64,000 bases of DNA, from contig CM060918.1 of NCBI GenBank assembly GCA_030737875.1, positions 773,258,552-773,322,551 on the forward strand, written 5' to 3'. This stretch comes from Allium sativum. Taxonomy: Eukaryota; Streptophyta; Magnoliopsida; Asparagales; Amaryllidaceae. The number at the start of each line of letters is the position of its first letter. Position 1 is the first letter of the stretch. Under the pieces are notes generated by a model. It saw nothing but the letters and a program-made list of their open reading frames with translations. It did no database searches and had not been told where the DNA came from. Below are positions 43,593 through 54,446 of this stretch, piece after piece. The position numbers were made by a program, and so were the translations under genes.

Positions 43593-45500
43593 TTTTTTGA
43601 AACAGATAAAAAAAGGCCCAAAGCCCATCGGGAAACAACCCGAATGAAATAACAAAAGCCAGGTTTCTCAAACCCTAGCCGACACAGCCTCTCGTCAAAA
43701 AAACTTCAACAATCTCAAAAATGGAGGACGAGGAAAAAACTCCGTCATTTACTTTCTCGAAGACGTCTAAAACGTCATGAAGGCTTCCAGACATACTCTT
43801 CTCTGTCCTTGAACTTCCTCTTGAGTACTTTGTGGTTGCTTGAGTCAACGATATCCATATCTTCAGGTCTCCTTATGGTATAAATTTCAGATCTGCTCTT
43901 ATTTGTGTTCGATAAGCTCTCGTTTTCATCTCTGTGACTCTTGGAGCTCAGATCTACACGAATTAAGTTGCTACAGCTACTCTCTCCTTCTTCCCAACAC
44001 GAAAGGTGATAAATTTGGTTGTTTATCCTTCTTTTATAGTGTTTATCCCCGACTTTGTGCAAAAAGTTTCTTTCTTTATCAATATCCTTTGTATTGTGAT
44101 TATCTTCATGGAATGACCAATGGACTTTATTGCTCTCCAGGATATTGTGAAACTCTGGATCACTACTGAGGTGGACTTTAACTGATTCAGGTAAAAAGTA
44201 ATTAGAGTCTAGATTATCACATATAACTGGATGACAATAATTAGTAACCTGTTTACTTCCCTTACAGAAATGTAGTCTGTGATCAGTTTTTAGTCTCACA
44301 TCAGCATGGAAGCCAGGGTTGCAATTCCTGTGTTGATTATAATCTGCATCGCTCCTAGATGAGAAATTATCTCTAATACCTGTAACAGGTGAACACCCAC
44401 TGTTACTGTTCAGATTATTAAATAAATTTCTATTGCTATTAAGATTAATCTGGACCCTTCCCTTGCAGATTTGAGAACTGTTATCTGTTTGGGATGATTT
44501 TCTCCAGACAGGAAGTCAGAGTAATTGAACTTGTACTTGTTGCCTGCACTTCTCTGCTCTCCAGAATATGTAGCTTGATTGTGGATATTAAGCTTGCAAA
44601 AGCTTTGCTTACCCTTTAGTAAGAAATCTTCAGCATGCTTATTATAATCATCATCTTTGCTAGTAGTCTCTTGATTAACTGTGCTTTCAGTCTTTTGTTT
44701 GTTGGCTTTTTTCAATATGATTTGACTTTCAGCATGAATGTTCCTCCATAATTGAGAGCTACTCATAAATTTATTAGAGTGTAGCCTTTCATTTCTCTCT
44801 TTCCATATGTGGAATACCACAGCAGTAAGGAAAACACAAGCCTTAATAAATATTTTAGACTTGGGCTTGAAATGATTCAAAATATAATCAATACTGCTTC
44901 TGATATCCAATGTAGGAAAATATTGATTGAATCCCAAAGTATTTTTGGCATTATACCAAATGTACTGGGAATATTCACAATCAAAAAATAAATGCTTGGA
45001 GCTTTCTAAATCTTTTTTGCATAGCAAACAAATATTATCCAAAAAAAATCCCCATTTACAACATCTATCCCTAGTAGGTAACTTATTAAGGAGAGCAAAA
45101 AAAAGTACAGTAAGCCATTTTTGGGCAGTTTGACTTACTCCAAATGACTTTGTGCCAATTTACCTCTACTTCCTCCCCTTTAATAAATTCCCACATCTTT
45201 TTAAAAGAAAATTTATTATCTTTTGAGCTTAATTTCCAAATCCAATCATCTTTGAAACTGTTTTGATTAATTTTTATACTGCTGATAGCTTCTTTATATA
45301 TAGTAGCAGCAATACAATTATGAAAGCTCCAACAATTATTGACAATAATACTATCCACTTTATCATTTATACCCCCTTATATAAAAAGATTATTCCAACC
45401 TAGAAGGTTAATAAGTGAATTACCATAAATCCAAGGATCAAACCACAAATTAGTATGGTTTCCATTTTTAATATTTCTGTCAATTAATTTTCTACCTAAA
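43593..45500 (-). pseudogene. 3' part of an L1-type LINE
   Basis: Reading leftwards: NIKNGNHTNLWFDPWI near 45470, DWIWKLSSKDNKFSFKKMW (45358-45086), then NICLLCKKDLESSKHLFFDC and FHIWKERNERLH (45042-44410). This is the end of a plant non-LTR reverse transcriptase with the zf-RVT zinc-binding domain. A shift at the A run near 45096-45104 separates two frames, and a stop interrupts at about 45377. A further 174-codon frame (44299-43775) lies downstream with no recognised domain. The sequence ends with GGGCTTTGGGCC and an A-rich tail on the minus strand near 43593. The 5' end is truncated, as usual for LINEs. It is inactive. Confidence 0.85.
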
Positions 45501-45745
45501 TTAGTAAGGTATCTTATATCAAGTCAATTACGGTTTAGACAATAATAATAATTTATATAAATCCTTGTGACTAGTATATGATAGATACAACTAACATTTC
45601 TTATTTTAACTCCAATTTAAATTTTCTAGAAATAAAGGTGCAAAAAGAAATATACCTAAATGTGGTTACCAAAAAATAGAAAGATGAAAATTATTATCGT
45701 TACAAATGCCTTGTAAATATATAGGTTTTCTCATTGACCTAATAA
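45500..45745. repeat. 246-bp direct repeat, left copy
   Basis: It starts TTAGTAAGGTATCTTATATC and ends TTGACCTAATAAG; the other copy is 46707-46952, with only a few differences. The two flank about 960 bp with the tRNA-Cys-like sequence and the hAT MITE. No TG...CA ends are seen, so they are not obviously LTRs. Confidence 0.85.
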
Positions 45746-45801
45746 GATGAAAATTATTATCGTTACTAATATATTTGTTCATTTTATTTTGGTTCGAATT
45801 T

Positions 45802-45871
45802 GACGGCATGGCCAAGTGGTAAGGTGGGGGAGTGCAAATCCTTTATTTCTAGTTCAAATCCGGGTGTCGGC
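45802..45871 (+). pseudogene. Plastid-type tRNA-Cys(GCA), degenerate nuclear copy
   Basis: GACGGCATGGCCAAGTGGTA, then a GTGCAAATCC anticodon region and GTTCAAATCCGGGTGTCGG follow the plastid trnC-GCA sequence closely. Changes in the acceptor stem (second base), D arm, anticodon stem and T stem (TTATTTCTAG in place of CC-rich) break pairing. It is best explained as organellar DNA moved to the nucleus. Confidence 0.65.
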
Positions 45872-46214
45872 TGAGCAACCAACTATTTCTTATTCCGCCG
45901 ATCTAATTCGATGAATTATTGCTCTGCAAGAAGTGGTTCTTGTTTCGTCTTCTTCGTTTCATAAGTTGTTTCTACTTCGCTTTCTTCTGTTTTTTGAGGT
46001 TCCTTTCAGTTTCTTAGTACCAATAGGCGATGACATTCTACCTAAATAGTAGACACATGTGATAAATAAGAGAATACTTAAAATTTTAGCCATAGAATTT
46101 TTCAATTATGACACAAGATACTTATTAGATCGAATCAAATAATTTTGTCGTATCCACAATAATAAAAGTACCATGTTTAAAATGCAATTTTTGATTACAT
46201 AGTCCAATCATTTA

Positions 46215-46690
46215 TAAGGGTGAGCGTTCGGTCGGTTCGGTTAGTTTAGACATTAAAAAACTCAAACTGAATTGGAACCAAAAAATTTCCAAACCGAATC
46301 GAACCGAATTAATTTCAGTTAATTCTGTCGGTAACCGGTTTAACCGCACTTGAAGGATGTACTATAATTCAAATGATGGATTCACTCAAAGTAGAACATA
46401 AATTCATGTTTGGAGATATTTTACGTAGTAAATATTGTGTTTATGATAAGATTTGATGTATTTACAACAAATGTCTTTGTACTACATAACTAAAATTATT
46501 TAAAGTACTACAGTGTTGTAAAATTAGATGACAAATTAAAAGTTCGGTTAATTCGGTTAAACCGATAACCGAAAAAATTTATTTTACAAACCGAATTCAA
46601 ACCGATTTAGTTTTAAAACCGAACCAAACCGACCGAAATAAACCGGTTTGGTCGGTTAATTCGGTTTGAACCGAATATTGCTCACCCCTA
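46215..46690. mobile_element. hAT-type MITE with 8-bp target duplication
   Basis: The bases ATCATTTA lie on both sides (46207-46214 and 46691-46698). The ends are inverted: TAAGGGTGAGCGTTCGGTCG on the left and, read inward from the right, TAGGGGTGAGCAATATTCGG. The interior is rich in GGTTCGGTT/AACCGAACC phrases, typical of this widespread plant MITE group. No coding capacity. Confidence 0.88.
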
Positions 46691-46706
46691 ATCATTTACA
46701 TACTAC

Positions 46707-46952
46707 ATTAGTAAGGTACCTTATATCAAGTTAATTACGGTTTAGACAATAATAATAATTTATATAAATCCTTGTGACTATTATATGATAGATACAACTA
46801 ACATTTCTTATTTTAACTCCAATTTAAATTTTCTAGAAATAAAGGTGCAAAAAGAAATATACCTAAATGTGGTTACCCAAAAATAGAAAGATGAAAATTA
46901 TTATTGTTACAAATGCCTTGTAAATATATAGGTTTTCTCATTGACCTAATAA
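46707..46952. repeat. 246-bp direct repeat, right copy
   Basis: It matches 45500-45745 (for example TAGACAATAATAATAATTTA and AAATATACCTAAATGTGG) with a few substitutions. Confidence 0.85.
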
Positions 46953-48029
46953 GAAATATCATATCTTAACCATACAATTATTATCACAATAAAATAAAAT
47001 TTTAGTCCCTTTTAAAGAAGGAAGTTAAAAAAACTGATACATTGTCAAAACTTTTAGTCAAGTAAGATGGCTAGATTAAAATTATAACTGAATTGTTTTA
47101 CTAGAAAATGAAAATAGCTACATTAAAACTTTAACAAAATATTACCCTCTTCAACTGATGCGTGAATTTATATAATCATACCTAAGATAGATTTCCATAA
47201 CGAATAGGTAAAGCCCACTGTTTAATTCTAAAACCAAATTCTTGTGACCAATTCACAAAATTTATGCAATATTACAGCATTAATAAGCATTCTATAAATC
47301 TTGATGGATTCACCTTTGACTTAGACCAATCAAAATATTTTTTATGACTGTTTCAAATTTACTAGAATTCTTTTCACTTTCAAACAAATTCTAGCCCTCT
47401 TTCTTAAATCAAAAATGATTCGGATCATATTTGGTCATTGAAGAAGGGTATAAATGTTATGGAAACTGCGCCTTTGCGGAAGCGACCAGGATCTTATTCA
47501 CCCAATTACTTAAAAATGACTTCTATGTAAAAACAACACAGATATGAAATTACACGTACAAACATAAGATGTTCTACCCAACCACCCTCTTTATTGATTC
47601 AACAAAACGAATTTTGTTTACATACAATAAATCAACAACAAAAAATAAACAAAATATAATGAATCGGTAACCTTATTGAGAAAGAGAAAGAATATCTAGA
47701 TGACTACAACTCTTGTTAGAGAAGGAGAACAATGAAGAACAACGACAAACCCTTGGATTAATTATCTTGGTCTCAATTCCATGCTTTTAATCCAATCCTA
47801 GATGCTGCTTTAATAGGAGAATAGAAGACCGACGCAAATCCAATTTGCCAATCAGAAATATGTCCAGAAACGTGTACGTAAGAGTAAGTGATATTTCAGA
47901 AATTTTTAATACGTATCAATGTTAGTCCAAGAGAATTTGCACGTATGTGCCCCTACAGCCTCATTCTCCGTATTACATGACAGTATTACTTAGGAATACT
48001 CTTAGATAATATGGGTATAGAGGTGGGGT
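46953..48029. mobile_element. Probable element ending in GGGGTGTTA
   Basis: It has no gene. The right end GGTGGGGTGTTA at about 48022-48033 matches the Mutator-like terminus type seen at 27114, and a copia gag fragment is cut off exactly there. I could not find the left end or the target duplication. Confidence 0.35.
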
Positions 48030-48034
48030 GTTAC

Positions 48035-48415
48035 ACTTTTCAATAATGAATTTCTTCATTCCAACATCCTCCGTCTTATACATTTTATCTAGAGAAGCCC
48101 GGAGTTGCTTTGATGTCTTCACTATGCACTGCACATTATACAAACTATTATCCAGTCCATTTAATATGTAGTTTTCGCATATGAAGTCCTAATTTTTCCA
48201 AACATTGAGTGCTTCGACTTTTATTGCATCAGGCTCAAGTTCGTTTACTTATGGAACATCAACGGTGAGATACTTTGCAAGGTTTAGAGTAGTCAAGCAG
48301 AACAACATTTTCTATTGTCAACGCTTGAAATCCACTCCAGTGAATTTTTCTAGCCTCTTACCATGCGATAAAGAGACAATGGTTGTTGAACCATTGCTCT
48401 ATTCTCAGTAGTGGC
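48035..48415 (-). pseudogene. Copia gag fragment
   Basis: The minus strand encodes HGKRLEKFTGVDFKR, KMLFCLTTLNLAKYL, DFICENYILNGLDNSLYNVQ and ASLDKMYKTEDVGMKKFIIE, the start of a copia Gag domain of another lineage than the SIRE element. At least three stops interrupt it. It is cut at 48035 by the GGGGTGTTA terminus. Confidence 0.8.
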
Positions 48416-48752
48416 CATAAGTAGCTTTTTTGCCGATGTATTACTATGTTGAACCATTGTCTTTAATACTATGACTCCAATAAGTAACAGATTAATACTT
48501 ATAAATATTGTTTCAAGATTGTTAAGGTAAACCATTAATTATGCTACACAACCGTTGTAATTATGTTGTAGAAACAATATTTGCAAAATATACAAATCCA
48601 GTTATGCAACAGAAAAAGAGTTTGCAAAGAGCTTACCATGTGCATACGTTAAGATCAGCCACTTATGTGGTGCTCGCAGACCGGGCTGGGTGCACTAGGG
48701 AGGCTTTTACGACTCCGATCGGTTTCCCTCCAAAATAAATTCCTTATTTGGA

Positions 48753-48868
48753 GCGTCTGGTTGGTCACAGAGCAGCGAAAACTCCTTGCTCCCAACAGTG
48801 GATGGATAACAAGCTGCTACATTCTGTTCCCACAATGGATTCGGTAACAATTCTTCCAACAAACCATC
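48753..48868 (+). pseudogene. 7SL 3' half, copy C1
   Basis: It begins at GTCTGGTTGGTCACAGAGCA and runs through AGCGAAAACTCC to AACAAACCATC and a short T run. The 5' half is missing. Confidence 0.8.
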
Positions 48869-48880
48869 GTTTTTCCACAA

Positions 48881-49033
48881 TGGAAAGTCTGGGATGCCTC
48901 TGCTATAATGAGGCAATGCGTCTGGCTGGTCACAGAGCAACGAAAACTCCTTGCTCCCAACAGTGGATGGATAACAAGCTGCTACATTCTGTTCCCACAA
49001 TGGATTCGGTAATAATTCTTCCAACAAACCATC
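48881..49033 (+). pseudogene. 7SL 3' half, copy C2
   Basis: It begins TGGAAAGTCTGGGATGCCTC, includes GTCTGGCTGGTCACAGAGCA and ends AACAAACCATC. It follows C1 directly, in tandem. Confidence 0.8.
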
Positions 49034-50270
49034 GTTTTTCCACCTAATTCTTCCAGCTTGTACAGCTGGTCGCATTCTTGAACATGATTTCCTATTTTAA
49101 CTATTTTTTAATACCAGACTACCGCTTTCTTGTTATTTAAGTAACTATTCTGATCGTGCAAACTTACCACAATTAAGTGATTAACGTTAAAGCAATTTTG
49201 GCGTTGCTTACACCTGAATTTGCATTTTGGCCTCCCAGGATGTTGATTTTTTTGTATCTTATTGATCTGCTGAACACCCATCACTTGTTGATTATATATC
49301 GTGAATTCAAAATATTGAAGATTTTTTAGATCCATTTTGAACTTTATAACATTTGTTTGGTTGGATGTTTCTGTATTCTTGAACCTATAACGAAATTTCT
49401 AATTGATCCACTTTCTACAATAAAAGTTGTTCTGTATCAGATCCCGGGACGCTTTTAATAAATAGTTTATCCACGTCGCTTTGGATACATTGTTGCTTTA
49501 CTTTTAAGTGTATGCTGATTCTTCATTTGCTTATATAAAGCGAGGCATCCACCTGATCAAAATTGTTGAGTGGCGTGTGCAGTTGGAGTGGAAAGTCTGG
49601 GTTGTCTCTGCTATAATGAGGCAATGCGTCTGGCTGGTCACAGAGCAGCGAAAACTCCTTGCTCCCAATAGTGGATGGATAACAAGCTGCTGCATTCTGT
49701 TCCCACAATGGATTCGGTAACAATTCTTCCAACAAACCAACGTTTTTCCACCTAATTCTTCCAGCTTGTACAACTGGCTGCATTCTTGAACATGATTTCC
49801 TATTTTAACTGATTTTTTAATATCTGACTGCCGCTTTCTTGTTATTTGAGTAACTGTTCTGATCGTGCAAACTTACCACAATTAAGTGGTTAATGTTAAA
49901 GCAATTTTGGCGTTGCTTACACCTGAATTTGTATTTTAGCCTCCCAGGCTGTTGATTTTTTTGTATCTCATTGATCTGTTGAACACCCATCACTAGTTGA
50001 TTATATATCGTGAATTCAAAATATTGAAGATTTTTTAGATCCATTTTGAACTTTATATCATTTGTTTGGTTGGATGTTTCTGTATTCTTGAACCTATAAC
50101 AAAATTCCTAATTGATCCACTTTCTACAATAAAAGTTGTTCTGTATCAAACCCCAGGATACTTTTAATAAATGGTTTATCCACGTTGCTTTGGATGCATT
50201 GTTGCTTTACTTTTTAGTGTATACTGATTCTTCATTTGCTTATATAAAGCGAGGCATCCACCGTTGACAG
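49034..50270. repeat. Tandem spacer units between 7SL copies
   Basis: Units of about 0.55 kb start CACCTAATTCTTCCAGC and end near TATATAAAGCGAGGCATCCA. They follow 7SL copies C2, D and E in turn (49043, 49749, 50760) and end just before the next 7SL or tRNA-iMet copy. Diverged relatives follow copies F and G. Confidence 0.85.
49564..49740 (+). pseudogene. 7SL copy D, 5' third missing
   Basis: It begins TTGAGTGGCGTGTGCAGTTG and includes the helix 8 region and the 3' end AACAAACCAACG before a T run. It lacks the promoter and the start. Confidence 0.8.
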
Positions 50271-50313
50271 CAAACAAATTATCCTAGCAAAACACAAAAA
50301 AAGAACGAAATAT

Positions 50314-50385
50314 TACCAGAGCCAGGTTTCAATCCTAGGACCTGTGGGTTATGGGCCCACCACACTTCGGCTGCGCCACTCTGAT
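50314..50385 (-). pseudogene. tRNA-iMet(CAT) copy 3, mutated stems
   Basis: The anticodon is CAT, but there are changes in the acceptor (CTCTGGTA), T arm (TCCTAGGATTG) and D arm (CAGCCGAAG), so folding is weakened. Confidence 0.8.
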
Positions 50386-50520
50386 TGTTGATGAAATGTG
50401 AGAATTGCTTCTTTTTTTTAGAATAACATGCAAGCTGCACCTAAATTCTATCCCTAGGTATATCATCTAGTACTGTCTACAGTACAGAAGAGAATTCTTC
50501 TGCAATATCACTAAATTGTA

Positions 50521-50752
50521 TCATGTTGTTGAATTGGGAACATTGTGCAATTTGTTGGCTTGCCTGATCCAAGATGCTGAGTGGCGTGTGCAGTTGGAGT
50601 GGAAAGTCTGGGCTGCCTCCGCTATAACGAGGCAATGCGTCAGGCTGGTCATAGAGCAGCGAAAACTCCTTGCTCCCAACTGTGGGTGGATAACAGGCTG
50701 CTACATTCTGTTTCCACAATGGATTCAGTAACAATTCTTCCAACAAACCATC
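50521..50752 (+). pseudogene. 7SL copy E, first 60-70 nt missing
   Basis: It begins near TTGAATTGGGAACATTGTGC and runs through TTGGCTTGCCTGATCCAAG, GTCAGGCTGGTCATAGAGCA and GCGAAAACTCC to CAACAAACCATCG and T5. It is the longest copy with an uninterrupted 3' half. No USE or TATA is seen upstream. Confidence 0.8.
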
Positions 50753-51328
50753 GTTTTTCCACCTATTTCTTCCAGCTTGTACAACTAGCCGCATTCTTGA
50801 ACATGATTTCCTATTTTAACTGATTTTTTAATATCTGACTGCCGCTTTCTTGTTATTTGAGTAACTTTTCTGATCGTGCAAACTTACCACAATTAAGTGG
50901 TTAACGTTAAAGCAATTTTGGCGTTGGTTACACCTAAATTTGTATTTTAGCCTCCCAGGCTGTTGATTTTTTTGTATCTCATTGATCTGCTGAACACCCA
51001 TCACTAGTTGATTATACATCGTCAATTCAAAATATTGAAGATTTTTTAGACCCATTTTGAACTTTATAACATTTGTTTGGTTGGATGTTTCTGTATTGTT
51101 GAATCTATAATGAAATTTCTAATTGATCCACTTTCTACAATAAAAGTTGTTCTGTATCAGACCCCGGGACGCTTTTAATAAATAGTTTACCCACGTCGCT
51201 TTGGATGCATTGTTGCTTTACTTTTTAGTGTATACTGATTCTTTATTTGCTTATATAAAGCGAGGCATCCACCATTGACATCAAACAAATTATCCTAGCA
51301 AAACACAAAAAAAAAAAGTACGAATTAT

Positions 51329-51400
51329 TATCAAAGCCAGGTTTCGATCCTGGGACCTGTGGGTTATGGGCCCACCACGCTTCCGCTGCGCCACTCTGAT
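51329..51400 (-). tRNA. tRNA-iMet(CAT) copy 4, best preserved
   Basis: The initiator body is intact: ATCAGAGTGGCGCAGCGGAA, anticodon stem GTGGG/CCCAC with loop CCCATAA, T arm CCAGGATCGAAACCTGG. The only departure I see is a G-T pair in the acceptor stem (ATCAGAG/CTTTGAT). It is the most likely working tRNA gene of the window. Immediately downstream on the minus strand lies a run of A/T that could terminate transcription. Confidence 0.9.
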
Positions 51401-51649
51401 TGTTGATGAAATGTGAGAATTGCTTTTTCTTTTTTAGAATAACATACAAGTTGCACCTAAATTCTATCCCAAGGCATCTCATCTTGTACTGTCTACAGTG
51501 CAGAAGAGATTTCTTCTGCAATATCACTAAATTGTATCATCCATATAGCATATTGCATGCACCCTCATTTCATTATTTGCAGCCAAATCAGTTTGAGTTC
51601 CATATTTCAAAACATCACCCACCATATGTCTACATAATGTTGTTTCAGG

Positions 51650-52860
51650 CTTAAAATAAACTTGGGTTTTGGAAGTAAGGTTGTTCTAAACTGTTGAAAA
51701 AGGTACTCTATATTTTAAGTTCCGCCGGACTTATGTAGAGTGCAAAAAATCAGTTTAGCAGTTCAACCTGATATTGAATTTATCATAGCTATTTATGGGA
51801 TGGCCTACATAGGTGCAAAACCATGTTGTTACCTTGACGCATTGCACATTTTTTATTATTGGTACACGTATATCTATGTTTTTGTATAATTATTGTATAT
51901 CACCATTAGCACATCATGGCTAGTATAATTTATATTATTTCGTTGAAAAATATGTAATGAAGGTTATTTTTCTTTCTATGATTTCATGAAAAATCTTCGG
52001 TGACATTTGGTTTACATTTTTTTTTTTTGGGTTTTCTACATTAATTACAAAAAATAAGAAGAGTGGTTAGATGGCGGAGAGAATGAAGGAACGACGGAGG
52101 GGACGGAGGGATGACGAGAGGACGAGTTGTCTCTCGTTCTTGCACCACTTCTCAAAACATGAAAAATAAATAAAAGTTGTTTTCTGCTTTGTGTGTTAAT
52201 TTCATTTCTAGAAACGATCGTTTTTCACGATGTACGTGGCGTCATTCGCATTTTTATATTGATGAAAACTTAAAACTAAAATGGTACCACCTTCTTGTCT
52301 GAAAATTCTGTTTTTGCAAAATAAATAATATTATACTGAAGTATCTCTAGAATAAATAATAAAAAATTCTAAAAGAAACCATGGAGAAATTTTGGTTTCT
52401 AAGAAAACGTGAAAACCTTCGAAAAGGGATTATCTTTTATAAAATGTTAAAAGTTTACAGGATTTTTTTTTCACTGCACCTTTCCTGAACTTTCTCAAAC
52501 TATTTATACACACACATGATAAAGTTGAGATATTATAGTTTAATCAAAAAAAAAAATTCAGTTTTTATGTTTTTCATATGCTCAAATATTTCGAAAATTA
52601 TTGTTTTGAAGTGTTTCAACTAGTGGAAAATAATAATTAGATATCGAATAGTGCTTCCTTGATCTCAAAAATCATTGAGGTTCAAGCTGGTTCATTTTTT
52701 GTTTTTTATTCCAAATGTTTATATCAAAGAAGTTTTAAGAGATTAGAAATCCAAGTAAAGTACAAAGAAACTTAAAAAGGTTAAAGTAATTCAAAATGTT
52801 AGCGGTTATTGGGTATTATTGAAAGAAAAAATATATATTTTCCAATACAGTTTAGTTGTC
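51650..52860. other. Non-coding stretch between tRNA-iMet copy 4 and 7SL copy F
   Basis: The first 100 bp continue the duplicated block (GGTTGTTCTAAACTGTTG). The rest is AT-rich, with a GA-rich patch near 52070-52130 and long T runs. No gene seen. Confidence 0.4.
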
Positions 52861-52949
52861 ATATAAGAGTCATATGTATTAGACCTTATAAAACAAGATG
52901 GTAGTCCCGCATCACAAAATGAATAATTCTGTACAAATATCAGATCCTC

Positions 52950-53118
52950 ACCTGATAAATTGTGAGCTTGTGACCAAGTGGGGCATTAACGTGATGGAAT
53001 ATTGGGTCATGTTTTTGAATTTGGGTGCATTTTGCAATTTGCTGGCTTGCTGGATCAGAATTGTTGGGTGGTTTGTGCAGTTTGGCTGGAAAGTCTAGCT
53101 GCGTTCTCTATGGTTTGC
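52950..53118 (+). pseudogene. 7SL 5' half, copy F, with USE
   Basis: USE-like GTCCCGCATCA lies at about 52903-52913 and TATA-like AAATATC at 52936. The RNA part runs from near CCTGATAAATTGTGAGCTTG to CTGGAAAGTCTAGCTGCG and stops before the helix 8 region. Confidence 0.75.
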
Positions 53119-53588
53119 CTTCCAAATGTTTTATTTTTTGTATATCATTGATAGGTTGAACACCCATCGCTTGTTGATTATATTTCATGAATTCAAAACA
53201 TTAAAGAGCTATAATTTGTATTTTTGCCTCTCAGGTAGTTTATTTTTTGTATCTCAATGATATGCTGAACGCCCATCACTTGTTGATTATATATATCATG
53301 AATTCAAAACATTGAAGATTTTTTAGATCCATTTCAAACTTTTAACATTTGTTCAGTTGGATGTTTCTGTTTTCTTGAAGCTACAAATAAATTTCTAATT
53401 GATCCATGTTCTACAATAAAAGTTCTGTATCAAATCCAAGGACACTTCTAATAGATATTTTATTCACGCTGCTTTGGAGGCATTGTTGCTTTTCCATTTT
53501 GCGTATACTGGTAATTCATTTGCATATATAGAGCGAGGCATCGAGCAAGGATTTTTCACTGCTCTGTGAAAAATCGTAGCAAAACACT

Positions 53589-53619
<31 letters not shown>

Positions 53620-53707
53620 CAAAATCCTATATGTATCAGACCTTATAAAACAACATGGTAGTCCCGCATCACAAAATGAATAATTCTGTACAAATATCAG
53701 ATCCTCA

Positions 53708-53876
53708 CCTGATAAATTGTGAGCTTGTGACCAAGTAGGGCATTAACGTGATGGAATATTGGGTCATGTTTTTGAATTTGGGTGCATTTTGCAATTTGCT
53801 GGCTTGCTGGATCAGAATTACTGGGTGGTTTGTGCAGTTTGGCTGGAAAGTCTGGCTGTGTTCTCTATGGTTTGCC
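53708..53876 (+). pseudogene. 7SL 5' half, copy G, with USE
   Basis: It is the duplicate of copy F: USE at 53661-53671, TATA-like AAATATC near 53693, and an RNA part ending CTGGAAAGTCTGGCTGTG. The 3' half is missing. Confidence 0.75.
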
Positions 53877-54374
53877 TCCCAGATGGTTTATTTTTTGTAT
53901 CTCATTGATATGTTGAACACCTATCGCTTGTTGATTATATTTCATGAATTCAAAACATTAAAGAGCTATAATTTGTATTTTTGCCTCTCAGGTAGTTTAT
54001 TTTTTGTATCTCAGTGATATGCTGAACGCCCATCACTAGTTCATTATATATATCATGAATTCAAAACATTGAAGATTTTTTAGATCCATTTCAAACTTTT
54101 AACATTTGTTCAGTTGGATGTTTCTGTTTTCTTGAAGCTACAAATAAATTTCTAATTGATCCATGTTCTACAATAAAAGTTCTGTATCAAATCCAAGGAC
54201 ACTTCTAATAGATAATTTATTCACGCTGCTTTGGATGCATTGTTGCTTTTCCATTTTGCGTATACTGATGCTTCATTTGCATATATAGAGCCAGGCATCG
54301 AGCAAGGATTTTTCACTGCTCTGTGAACAATCGTAGCAAAACACTAAGACAGAGGGAGAGAGAGCGCAAAATCA

Positions 54375-54446
54375 TGTCACAGCCAGGTTTCGATCCCGAG
54401 ACCTGTGGGTTGTGGGCCTGCCACGCTTCCGCAGCGCCACTCTGAT
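54375..54446 (-). pseudogene. tRNA-iMet copy 5, anticodon changed to CAC
   Basis: The initiator body is recognisable, but the loop reads CCCACAA, changing CAT to CAC, and there are further changes in the acceptor and T arms (CTCGGGATCG). Probably a pseudogene. Confidence 0.85.

Larger units (their letters stand above)
52862..54340. repeat. Tandem duplication, two units of about 758 bp, each with a 7SL 5' half
   Basis: Units start near 52868 and 53626 and run in parallel through the 7SL part to the CGAGGCATCGAGCAAGG phrase. The first ends in a GA microsatellite (53591-53613), the second leads into tRNA-iMet copy 5. Confidence 0.9.

Noticed and set aside
45500..46952. LTR retrotransposon bounded by the 246-bp direct repeats
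   Set aside because: No TG...CA ends, primer site, purine tract or target duplication could be seen.
48707..50794. Repeated ORFs with the phrase CYPSTVGSKEFSLLCDQP
   Set aside because: They are antisense readings of the 7SL copies (the helix 8 region), not proteins.
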